A stretch of DNA of 64,000 nucleotides from CAWEBF01 sp963807235 (lineage in GTDB: Bacteria; Acidobacteriota; Vicinamibacteria; Vicinamibacterales; UBA2999), in contig CAWEBF010000014.1 in NCBI GenBank assembly GCA_963807235.1, forward strand, positions 1 through 64,000, in the 5' to 3' direction. The notes under the pieces were generated by a model. That model searched no databases. It was not told the origin of the DNA and was given only the letters and a program-made list of their open reading frames with translations. Of this stretch, positions 55,046 to 64,000 are shown piece after piece (the first letter of the stretch is position 1; the number at the start of each line of letters is the position of its first letter). Both the position numbers and the translations under genes were made by a program.

Positions 55046-56554
55046 ATGTATCGCCGCCTGCGCGCCCGGGACGTGATGGTCCTGGTTGGAGCCCTTCTGG
55101 CCACGGCGGCCACAGGGCTCGTGCTCCCGCGGATTCCCGACGTCAGTCCGACCACGGCAGCGCTGGTGCTCCTGCTCGTCGTGCTGGCCACCGCAACGCT
55201 GGGGCGTCTGTGGATCGCCACGGTCATCGCCATCGCGGCCATGCTCACGCTGAACTTCTTCTTCCTGCCTCCGGTCGCCACGTTCACGATCGCCGATCCG
55301 CAGAACTGGGTGGCGCTCTTCGTTTTTCTAGTGGTCGCCGTGATCGCCAGCAACCTGTCGGCGACCGTCCAGACCCGGGCACGCGAGGCCGTCGCCCGGC
55401 GGAACGAGGTCACGCGCCTCTTCGACCTGACCCGCGACGTGCTGCTGACCACCGAGACGGTGAATGCGATCGACGCGCTGGCCCGGCACGTGGCACGGCG
55501 TTTCGAGTTGACGGGCGTAGCCATTTGCCTGCCGACCGATGATGGCTGGCACGTCCACCAGGGTGGAACCCAGGACGTGAACGTCGATACCACGGTGTTG
55601 AACACCTCGCTCGCGAAGGCGCGAGGGACGCTCGAGTTCGATGCGCAGAGCCGCACGTATGGCGGGCACGTGCGGGTCGGCGACGAAGACGGCGGCGTGC
55701 TCATCGTGCCGTTGCGGCACGGCACGAAGGCCGTGGGGCTGCTGGCGGCGGTGGCGCCAGCCCTCGACCTCGGCGCGCTGGACGCCGTGGCCGGCGTGGT
55801 GGCGATCGCAATCGAACGGACGCAGTTTCTGTCGGAACGCGAGGCCGCCGACCTGGTTCGCCAGAAGGCCGACCTGGCCGCGACGCTGCTGGCTTCGTTG
55901 AGCCACGATCTGAAGACGCCGCTGACGGCGATCCGCGCCGCCGTCGAGAACCTGCGGGGCGACCTGCCGGTCGACCAGCGCGAGGCGCAGGCCGGGGCCG
56001 CGCTCGTGGAGCTGGATCGACTGACCAGACTGTTTCAAGACATCTTGGACATGGCCCGGATCGACGCGGCCGCGATTCACTTCGAGCCGCAGTGGGTCAC
56101 CCCCGCCGACGTCGTCGATGCGGCCTCGGCTCAGGTCCGCCATGTCCTCGACGGCCATCCGTTGCGCACCGACGCCGACGAGCAAACCGAGATGGAGATC
56201 GACCCCCGGGTCGCCTCGGTGGCACTCTCGCACCTCCTGGAGAACGCGGCCCTGTACTCACCGGAGGGAAGCGCGATCGCCGTCGAAGCGCGAGGACAGC
56301 CCGACGGCTTGCGCGTGGCCGTAACGAACCAGGGGCACGGGCTGGATCCGAGCGAGTTGGAGCACTTGTTCGAGCGCTTCTATCGTGGGCGCACGGCGCG
56401 TCAACTGGCCCCGGGAACCGGCATGGGGCTCGCGATCACCCGGGGTCTCCTGAGCGCCGCGGGCGGCCGCGTCTGGGGGGAGAACGTGCCGGGCGGCGCA
56501 CGATTCACCATCGTCATTCCCGGACGCGCCCGCGCTGTCCGTGTCCGCGACTGA
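55046..56554 (+). CDS. kdpD: KdpD C-terminal half: DUF4118/GAF/histidine kinase
   Basis: A 502-residue membrane histidine kinase equal to the C-terminal half of KdpD. It has four helices (DUF4118, residues 5-110, with LTLNFFFLPPVATFTI), a GAF-like domain, H-box LLASLSHDLKTPLTAIRAAVENL (histidine near residue 288), N-box LSHLLENAALYSPEG, and catalytic boxes GHGLDPSELEHLFERFYRG and GTGMGLAITRGLL. The N-terminal KdpD domain with Walker motifs is absent and encoded separately at 61897-63048. The ATG at 55046 is chosen over the upstream frame start at 55016. It overlaps nothing and is followed by kdpE. Confidence 0.88.
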   Translation: MYRRLRARDVMVLVGALLATAATGLVLPRIPDVSPTTAALVLLLVVLATATLGRLWIATVIAIAAMLTLNFFFLPPVATFTIADPQNWVALFVFLVVAVIASNLSATVQTRAREAVARRNEVTRLFDLTRDVLLTTETVNAIDALARHVARRFELTGVAICLPTDDGWHVHQGGTQDVNVDTTVLNTSLAKARGTLEFDAQSRTYGGHVRVGDEDGGVLIVPLRHGTKAVGLLAAVAPALDLGALDAVAGVVAIAIERTQFLSEREAADLVRQKADLAATLLASLSHDLKTPLTAIRAAVENLRGDLPVDQREAQAGAALVELDRLTRLFQDILDMARIDAAAIHFEPQWVTPADVVDAASAQVRHVLDGHPLRTDADEQTEMEIDPRVASVALSHLLENAALYSPEGSAIAVEARGQPDGLRVAVTNQGHGLDPSELEHLFERFYRGRTARQLAPGTGMGLAITRGLLSAAGGRVWGENVPGGARFTIVIPGRARAVRVRD

Positions 56555-56557
56555 CCC

Positions 56558-57237
56558 ATGGCAGCGAGGATCCTGGTCGTCGACGACGAACCGAACATCC
56601 TCGCCACGCTGGCCCCCCTGCTCCGCGCCCGGGGCTACGACGTGCAGACGGCGATGAACGGCCACGCAGCCATCGAGGCGGTGGATCGCGACAAGCCCGA
56701 CCTCATCCTGCTGGATCTGGGCCTGCCGGACATGGACGGCGTGGACGTGTGCCGCGCGATTCGAGTGGCCCAGAGCACGCCGATCGTCGTGCTCTCGGCG
56801 CGCGGCGCGGAACGCGACAAGGTCCGGGCCCTCGATGTCGGGGCCGACGACTACGTGACCAAGCCCTTCGGCGCCGAAGAGCTGCTGGCCCGCGTGCGCG
56901 CGGCGTTGCGGCGGGCCGATAGCTCGCCACTGCCGACCGAGCCGATTGTTCGCGGCGGCCTGGTGATCGACCGGGAGCGGTTTCGCGTGCTCAGGGATGG
57001 CCAGGAGGTCCGGCTGACGCCCAAGGAGTTCGAGCTGTTGATGTTCCTGGCGCAGCATCCGGGCCGCGTGCTCACGCACCGCACGCTGCTCAAAGCGATC
57101 TGGGGTCCCAACGCCGTCGATCAACCCGAGCACCTGCGCGTGCTGGTGGGATCGCTGCGAAAGAAAATCGAGCCCACGCCGTCCGCCCCGCGTTACATCC
57201 TCACGGAGCCGTGGGTCGGCTACCGCTTCGCGGAAAG

Positions 57238-57241
<4 letters not shown>
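56558..57241 (+). CDS. kdpE: KdpE, OmpR-family response regulator
   Basis: A 227-residue regulator. Receiver domain: ILVVDDEPNILATL, aspartate in LILLDLGLPDMDGVDVC, lysine in YVTKPFGAEELLARV. The C-terminal winged helix (LTPKEFELLMFLAQHPGRVLTHRTLL, LRVLVGSLRKKIEP, YILTEPWVGYRF) matches KdpE. It activates kdp under potassium limitation. It starts 3 bases after the kinase stop and converges on kdpB, overlapping its end by 4 bases. Confidence 0.93.
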
Positions 57242-59276
<2,035 letters not shown>

Positions 59277-59280
<4 letters not shown>

Positions 59281-59882
59281 GGCTGTGTCCTGGTGATCGA
59301 TGTCGGAGCGGGCGCGCCGAGCGCCTGGTCGAGCGCCAGGTTCAGCTCCAGCACGTTGACGCGCGCCCGGCCGAGAAACCCGAACGTCGGCGGCTCGGTG
59401 TGCGCCTGAACCACCTCGCGAACACGGTCGATGGCCACGCCTCGTGCCGTGGCCACGCGGGCGGCCTGCAGCTCTGCAGCCCCGGGCGGGATGTGCGGAT
59501 CCATGCCTCCGCCGCTCGCTGTCACCATCTCCGATGGCACCTGCCCCGCCGTGACCTTCTCCTGCGCCATCACCGCGTCGAGCCGTTCCTGAACCGCCTT
59601 CAGGTGATCTGGGTTCGACGGCCCGTAGTTGGTGCCGCCGGTCGAGGCGGCGTTGTAGTCCACGCCTGACGGCCGCGGCTGGAAGTATTCGGGCCTGGTG
59701 AACTTCTGCGCGATGAGCCGCGAACCGATAACGGTGCCGTCCGGACGGCGGATGAGACTCCCCTCGGCCTGGGCCGGAAACATCGCGCCGCCAATCACCA
59801 CCAGGAGCACGTTGTAGACGCCTCCCAGTAACACCATGGTGACGAACGTGAACAGAATTCCTTGTCTGATTTCCTTGACCAT
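59277..59882 (-). CDS. kdpC: potassium-transporting ATPase subunit C
   Basis: A 201-residue KdpC with one N-terminal helix (ILFTFVTMVLLGGVYNVLLVVI), then the periplasmic domain: GSRLIAQKFTRPEYFQPRPSGVDYNAASTGGTNYGPSNP, SGGGMDPHIPPGAAELQAARVA and PPTFGFLGRARVNVLELNLAL. It stabilises the Kdp complex. Its place between kdpA and kdpB is unusual: the ATG at 59882 lies 9 bases after the kdpA stop and its stop overlaps the kdpB start. Confidence 0.95.
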
Positions 59883-59891
59883 GACGCGCCC

Positions 59892-61601
59892 CTACTGCAG
59901 CGCCAGGTGCTCGGCGATCGGACCGAGCACGGCGACCGGCATGAACATCAGGAGGCCGAGGATGACAATCACGGCCCAGAGGGTGACGCCGAACGTGGCA
60001 CTGTCGGCGCGGAGCGATCCCGCCGTTTCGGGCGACGCCGGCTTGGCCCCCAGCGCGGCCGCCAGGGCCAGAGGCGCGATGATCGGGATGTAGCGCGAGA
60101 GCAGCATCACCAGACCGGTCGAGATATTCCAGAAGGGCGTGTTGTCGCCGAGCCCTTCGAAGCCGGACCCGTTGTTGGCTGTGGCGGAGGTGAACTCGTA
60201 GAGCATCTCGGAGAAGCCGTGCGGGCCAGGGTTCTTCAACCAGGCCAGTGCGGAACCGGGATCGGCCGTCGTCGCCCACAGGTAGCAGGCGATGGCCGTC
60301 CCCACGAGGATCGCCAGCGGATGCCACAGCAGCGCCAGGCTGGCAAGCTTCATCTCCTTCGCCTCGACCTTCTTGCCCAGCAGCTCCGGCGTGCGGCCGA
60401 TCATCATCCCTGCCACGAACACGGTGACGATCACGAAGATCAGCATGTTGATGAAGCCGACGCCGACGCCGCCAAAGATGTTGTTCAGCCACATGCCGGC
60501 GAGCGGCATCAGGCCACCCAGCGGCGTCAGCGAATCGTGCATCGCGTTGACCGACCCGTTCGACGTCACCGTCGTCGTCACGGCCCAGAGCGCCGACAGG
60601 CCGGCGCCGAAGCGAACCTCCTTGCCCTCCATCGAGCCGGTGGACTGATCCACGCCCATCGCGGCGATTGCCGGGTTGCCGCCGGCTTCCATCGCGACGC
60701 CAAACACGACCATCGGGATGTAGATCGCCAGCATGGTCGCGAAGATGACGACCGCCAGCGTCCGCCGGCCCACCATGAACCCGAGCATCACGACCATCGA
60801 CATCGGGATGATGGTGAGCGACCAGGTCTCGATGAAGTTGGAGAGCGGCGTCGGGTTCTCGAAGGGGTGCGTGGAGTTCGGGCCGAAATAGCCGCCGCCG
60901 TTGGTGCCGAGCTGCTTGATGGAGACGACTCCCGCGGTCACGCCCCGGGCGATCGTCTGCTCCTGGCCCTCGACGGTCGTTGCCTTGGCTGCGCCGTCGA
61001 ACGTCATCGGCGTCCCCTGCCACATCATCAGGAGCGACACGACGACAGCGAGCGGCAGGAAGAGGCGGATCGTGGCCCGCGTGAGATCCACGTAGAAGTT
61101 GCCGAGCTGCGTCAGGCGATTGCCCGCCAGGCCGCGGATAATCGCCACGGCCGCCGCGACGCCGGTGGCGGCGGTGACGAACTGCAGGAACGTAATCACG
61201 AACATCTGCGAGAGATACGAGAGGCCCGTCTCGCCGCTGTAGTGCTGCAGGTTCGTGTTGGTCGTGAAGCTCGAGATGGTGTTGAAGGCGAGCGTCGGCT
61301 CCATGTTGCCGATGCTGTCCGGATTGAGCGGCAGATACTGCTGCAGCGTCACGATCGTCCACGTGGCCAGCCACATGAAGACGTTCGAGACGAGCAGCGA
61401 GATCGAGTACTGCTTCCAGTTCTGCTCTTCGCGCGTGTCCACACCGGTCAGGCGCAGCATTAGCCGCTCGATGGGACCGAGGATCGGGTCGAGGACGGTG
61501 GGCTTCCCCGTGAAGATGTGGAACATGTATCGCCCAAGCAGCGTGCTCGTGGCGATCGTGAAGAGAATCGTGAACGCAACCGCGACGTATTCCGTGCCCA
61601 T
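59892..61601 (-). CDS. kdpA: potassium-transporting ATPase subunit A
   Basis: A 569-residue KdpA, the K+ channel-like subunit with about ten helices. Selectivity-loop segments are SFTTNTNLQHYSGE, LGTNGGGYFGPNSTHPFENPTPL, TVTSNGSVNAM and SATANNGSGFEGLGDNTPFWN. The length is close to that of known KdpA proteins (557-580). The ATG at 61601 lies 7 bases after the kdpF stop. It overlaps no other gene. Confidence 0.96.
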   Translation of the reverse strand: MGTEYVAVAFTILFTIATSTLLGRYMFHIFTGKPTVLDPILGPIERLMLRLTGVDTREEQNWKQYSISLLVSNVFMWLATWTIVTLQQYLPLNPDSIGNMEPTLAFNTISSFTTNTNLQHYSGETGLSYLSQMFVITFLQFVTAATGVAAAVAIIRGLAGNRLTQLGNFYVDLTRATIRLFLPLAVVVSLLMMWQGTPMTFDGAAKATTVEGQEQTIARGVTAGVVSIKQLGTNGGGYFGPNSTHPFENPTPLSNFIETWSLTIIPMSMVVMLGFMVGRRTLAVVIFATMLAIYIPMVVFGVAMEAGGNPAIAAMGVDQSTGSMEGKEVRFGAGLSALWAVTTTVTSNGSVNAMHDSLTPLGGLMPLAGMWLNNIFGGVGVGFINMLIFVIVTVFVAGMMIGRTPELLGKKVEAKEMKLASLALLWHPLAILVGTAIACYLWATTADPGSALAWLKNPGPHGFSEMLYEFTSATANNGSGFEGLGDNTPFWNISTGLVMLLSRYIPIIAPLALAAALGAKPASPETAGSLRADSATFGVTLWAVIVILGLLMFMPVAVLGPIAEHLALQ

Positions 61602-61608
61602 GAGAGCC

Positions 61609-61689
61609 TCAGAACTTTTCCGGACGCAGCATCGCGTACACCAGGTACACGAACGCGGCGACGCTCAAGATCAAAGAAACAAGAGTCAT
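61609..61689 (-). CDS. kdpF: potassium-transporting ATPase small subunit F
   Basis: A 26-residue single-helix peptide (MTLVSLILSVAAFVYLVYAM then LRPEKF), matching KdpF in length, helix and LRPEKF tail. KdpF stabilises the KdpABC complex. It lies 7 bases upstream of kdpA. The ATG at 61689 follows the stop of another small membrane-peptide gene by 4 bases. It is too short for a default gene caller. Confidence 0.9.
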   Translation of the reverse strand: MTLVSLILSVAAFVYLVYAMLRPEKF

Positions 61690-61693
61690 GGCT

Positions 61694-61777
61694 TCAGACC
61701 CGGTCGCACAGCGTGACGAAACCCATCATCGCGGCGAACGTGACGAGCCCCAGGACCACCATTCCCACTGTCAACAT
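61694..61777 (-). CDS. 27-residue membrane peptide upstream of kdpF
   Basis: A short reading frame from the ATG at 61777 to the TGA at 61694: basic-free N-terminus, one hydrophobic helix (VGMVVLGLVTFAAMMGFV), then TLCDRV. An AAGGACGG site lies 7 bases upstream. It has the same size and topology as KdpF but a different tail, ending in a cysteine-containing CDRV rather than RPEKF. I recall similar short peptides upstream of kdpF in other genomes but cannot name a family. It is the first gene of the kdp operon. Confidence 0.6.
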   Translation of the reverse strand: MLTVGMVVLGLVTFAAMMGFVTLCDRV

Positions 61778-61819
61778 GACGTGCCGTCCTTTCCATCAAT
61801 CAGGCTAGGGCCCAAGCGG

Positions 61820-61858
61820 CTAAAGGAGTCGGCAAAAAGCCATAAAGAGTTTGTAAAG
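61820..61858. promoter_or_regulatory. candidate KdpE-type operator in the kdp divergent promoter region
   Basis: CTAAAG, CATAAAG and TGTAAAG place TAA at 61821, 61843 and 61854, in 11-bp phase (one position, 61832, is degenerate). It lies between the divergent kdp operon (first ATG 61777) and kdpD-N (GTG 61897). The spacing and sequence match the array before kdpD-C/kdpE. Confidence 0.5.
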
Positions 61859-61896
61859 GGCCGGAGAGGCGCTGATACCGCGCGCTACGATGGGCC

Positions 61897-63048
61897 GTGG
61901 ACGAGAGAAGCCGTCCGACGGGCGAGCAAATGCTCGCGAAGCTGCAGTCCGAGCAGCGCGCCCGGCTTCGCATTTATATCGGCGCAGCGCCGGGCGTCGG
62001 CAAGACGTATTCGATGATCGAGGACGCCCACGCGTTCCGCCGTGAAGGCGTGGACGTGGTGATCGGGTTCGTGGAAACGCATGGCCGCGCCGACACCGAA
62101 GCGCGAATCGCGGACCTGGAAATCGTGCCGAGGCGCCGGATCGACTATCGCGGTGTGGTGCTCGAGGAAATGGACGTCGATGCGATTCTGGCGCGCAAGC
62201 CCGCCCTGTGCGTCGTCGACGAGCTGGCACACACGAACGTCGCCGGGAGCCGGCACCCGAAACGGTATCAGGACGTGTTGGAGCTGCTGGATGCCGGCAT
62301 CAGCGCGATGACGGCCGTCAACATCCAGCACCTCGAAACATTGAACGACGCGGTCAGCCGCGTGACCGGCGTCCGCGTGCGCGAGACGGTGCCCGACACG
62401 TTCCTCGACCGGGCGAACGAGATCGTGAACGTGGACGTCACGGTCGAGGAACTGCACAGCCGGCTACGCCAGGGCAAGGTCTACAAGCCCGAGAAGGTCG
62501 AGCAGGCGCTGGCCAACTTCTTTCGTGAGGCCAACATCTCCACGCTGCGGGAGCTGGCCCTTCGCGCGGTGGCCGACGAAATCGGCGAGAAGGCCGCGTC
62601 ACGCCGGCAGCGTGAAGGGCTGGAGCCCGCGCTCATTCCCGAGCGAGTCATGGTGTGCATGAGCTCGAGCGCCGATGCTCCGCGCGTGATCCGCGCCGGC
62701 GCCCGGATCGCTGGGCGCCTGGGTGCACGCTGGTACGCGGTCTACGTGGAGACGCCGCGCGAGGCGCCGGGACGCATCGCCGCGGCCGACCGCGATGCCT
62801 TGCAACGCAACCTCGCGCTGGCCGAGGAGTTGGGGGCGACCGTGGTGCGTGTGAGGGCCGACAAGGCGGGAGACGGGCTCGTCGCGTTCGCGAAACGGGA
62901 AGGGATCACACACGTCGTGTTCGGTCAAAGCGCACGAACACGATGGGAGATCCTGCTGAAGGGATCGACCCTGAACCGGTTCCTCGAGGAAGTCGGGGAC
63001 GCTGCGGTGCAGGTGGTGCCGCTCGGCGCCGGCCCGAACCCTTCCTAA
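61897..63048 (+). CDS. kdpD: KdpD N-terminal half: sensor ATP-binding and universal-stress domains, no kinase
   Basis: A 383-residue soluble protein equal to the N-terminal half of KdpD. Walker A is in YIGAAPGVGKTYSMIEDAH, and further motifs are GFVETHGR, PALCVVDELAHTNVAGSRH and TAVNIQHLETLNDAV. A universal-stress-protein domain follows (residues 250-375, ERVMVCMSSSADAPRVIRAG, THVVFGQSARTRWEILLKGS). It ends before the membrane and kinase parts, which are encoded at 55046-56554. The start is the GTG at 61897. It probably binds the kinase half to sense potassium or nucleotides. Confidence 0.9.
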   Translation: MDERSRPTGEQMLAKLQSEQRARLRIYIGAAPGVGKTYSMIEDAHAFRREGVDVVIGFVETHGRADTEARIADLEIVPRRRIDYRGVVLEEMDVDAILARKPALCVVDELAHTNVAGSRHPKRYQDVLELLDAGISAMTAVNIQHLETLNDAVSRVTGVRVRETVPDTFLDRANEIVNVDVTVEELHSRLRQGKVYKPEKVEQALANFFREANISTLRELALRAVADEIGEKAASRRQREGLEPALIPERVMVCMSSSADAPRVIRAGARIAGRLGARWYAVYVETPREAPGRIAAADRDALQRNLALAEELGATVVRVRADKAGDGLVAFAKREGITHVVFGQSARTRWEILLKGSTLNRFLEEVGDAAVQVVPLGAGPNPS

Positions 63049-63055
63049 CCCGACT

Positions 63056-63406
63056 CTAGGCCGACGGGGGGGAGTCGGGGCCAGAGGGCGGCGTCTCGCC
63101 GTTCTTCTCCCGAATACTCCGCTGGAGAAACCACCCCGCCGCGCCCAGCACGGCCAGCCCGAGGAGGCCGCCTCGTACCAGTCGGCCCGCAGTGCTGGGC
63201 TCCTGGTTGGCGGCGAGCAGTGCCCGATAGGCGGCGACGGTTTCGGAGTTCGTGTGGTTCAAGACCGGCGCACGCGGGGCTCGCTTTTCGGGAGCCGTGA
63301 CCCAGCGCTTGATGAAGGCGTAGGACTCCGATGCGCAGACGGGGCACTGGGCCTCGTCGTACACCTCGTCGCAGTCAAGGCAGAGTCGGGCGTTCGACAG
63401 CTTCAT
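63056..63406 (-). CDS. zinc-ribbon protein with one membrane helix
   Basis: A 116-residue protein with CLDCDEVYDEAQCPVCASESYAFIKRWV at the N-terminus (two C-x2-C pairs forming a zinc ribbon), a linker, then one helix (LLGLAVLGAAGWFL) and a Pro/Ser-rich tail. It is a widespread hypothetical family; function unknown. The stop lies only 8 bases from the kdpD-N stop on the other strand, so the pair is convergent. Confidence 0.75.
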   Translation of the reverse strand: MKLSNARLCLDCDEVYDEAQCPVCASESYAFIKRWVTAPEKRAPRAPVLNHTNSETVAAYRALLAANQEPSTAGRLVRGGLLGLAVLGAAGWFLQRSIREKNGETPPSGPDSPPSA

Positions 63407-63474
63407 GCTCTCGAGATTAGCAAAATGTCAGCCGTTCGCCGCAGCTCGACTGATGGGCGAAGATAGAACGGTTC

Positions 63475-64000
63475 GTGTCCGCCTACGCTGCGTTCGCTTC
63501 CCGAAACTACCGCTTTCTCCTGGCCGGCACCACCCTTTCGAACCTTGCGGCGCAGATGCTGAGCGTCGTGGTGGGGTGGGATCTGTACGTGGCGACCCGG
63601 TCTCCGGTCGTGCTGGGAAACGTCGGGCTGGTGCAGATCATCCCGGTCTTCCTGTTCACCTTCGCCGCGGGCCATCTGGCCGATCGGCACAATCGGCGCA
63701 CGATGTCGGTCGCGATGCAGCTGATCGTGGCCGCCGTGGGGTTCGCGCTGGCCGCCGCGGGGTCGGGCCGCGGCGTCGCCGCGATCTACTACGGCGCTGT
63801 TTCTGACCGCCTCGGCGCGCGCGATTCAGTGGCCGGCCAACTCGGCGCTCCTGCCGCAGACCGTGCCGCCGGACCTGCTGACCAACGCCGTGTCGTGGTC
63901 CGGCACGGGCCGCGAATTCGCCACTGTGGGAGGGCCCGCTGTCGGTGGCCTGCTTCTGGCGGCCTTCGGCAGCGAGAGCGTGTACCTGGCGCAGGCCGTC
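63475..64000 (+). CDS. MFS transporter, MFS_3/enterobactin-exporter-like (partial; one frameshift)
   Basis: The gene starts at the GTG at 63475 and runs off the right edge. The N-terminus reads SAYAAFASRNYRFLLAGTTLSNLAAQM, with FAAGHLADRHNRRTMS as motif A. After a one-base shift near 63795 it continues ALFLTASARAIQWPANSALLPQ and REFATVGGPAVGGLLLAAFGS, typical of the MFS_3 group that includes enterobactin exporters. The substrate is unknown. There is no regulator in view. Confidence 0.7.
   Translation, partial: MSAYAAFASRNYRFLLAGTTLSNLAAQMLSVVVGWDLYVATRSPVVLGNVGLVQIIPVFLFTFAAGHLADRHNRRTMSVAMQLIVAAVGFALAAAGSGRGVAAIYYGAVSDRLGARDSVAGQLGAPAADRAAGPADQRRVVVRHGPRIRHCGRARCRWPASGGLRQRERVPGAGR

Overview
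The window is GC-rich, gene-dense DNA with short intergenic gaps, many 1-4 bp gene overlaps and frequent GTG starts. Several families are typical of soil Acidobacteriota, possibly Vicinamibacteria: a DUF5916 outer-membrane protein, DUF6152 and related secreted proteins, a cytochrome c joined to a copper-monooxygenase-like module, and secreted metallo-beta-lactamase-fold hydrolases. No rRNA or other phylogenetic marker is present, so the taxonomic assignment is inference. I see no tRNA, CRISPR array, insertion sequence or prophage.

Layout. 0-6.5 kb: start of a secreted protein, a broken FAD aromatic hydroxylase, a Uma2 protein, an MFS pump and a DUF5916 barrel protein. 6.8-9.6 kb: a membrane iron-sulfur/FixH-like redox cluster. 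9.7-12.1 kb: an EF-hand-containing metallo-hydrolase and an ECF sigma/anti-sigma pair. 12.1-16.7 kb: a sigma-54 enhancer-binding regulator, a candidate operator and -24/-12 promoter, then a TPR gene and an alpha/beta hydrolase. 16.7-24.4 kb: single genes, including STAS proteins, a phosphoribosyltransferase, a zinc phospholipase C-like protein and glutaminase. 24.4-28.3 kb: a minus-strand operon of four exported proteins ending in the cytochrome c, with a divergent metallo-hydrolase. 29.3-32.8 kb: an envelope or glycan operon. 32.9-44.9 kb: one long minus-strand chemosensory operon (sensor, PilZ, CheD-like, receiver, CheX, receiver, GAF, CheD, CheA, MCP, CheW, CheR, CheB). 45-52 kb: two nucleases, a second glycosyltransferase and a secreted protein. 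52-63 kb: a potassium island (Kup, a four-helix sensor-like protein, split KdpD, KdpE and the Kdp ATPase). The window ends inside an MFS gene.

How the genes work together. The chemosensory operon encodes almost all core functions but is led by a sensor whose kinase motifs are lost, and it carries a second CheD lacking its catalytic cysteine. It is more likely to control an alternative cellular output than a flagellum; no flagellar gene is visible. The Kdp system has the order F-A-C-B rather than F-A-B-C, an extra 27-residue membrane peptide before KdpF, and KdpD split into two genes at opposite ends of the locus. TAA repeats spaced 11 bp apart lie upstream of both sensor transcription units and are candidate KdpE sites.

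Sequence quality. Several conserved genes (273-1878, 12147-15896, 52074-54002, and single sites elsewhere) are broken by many one-base shifts, mostly apparent insertions, while neighbouring genes are clean. This looks more like local consensus error than decay, and I give whole-gene spans for these cases.
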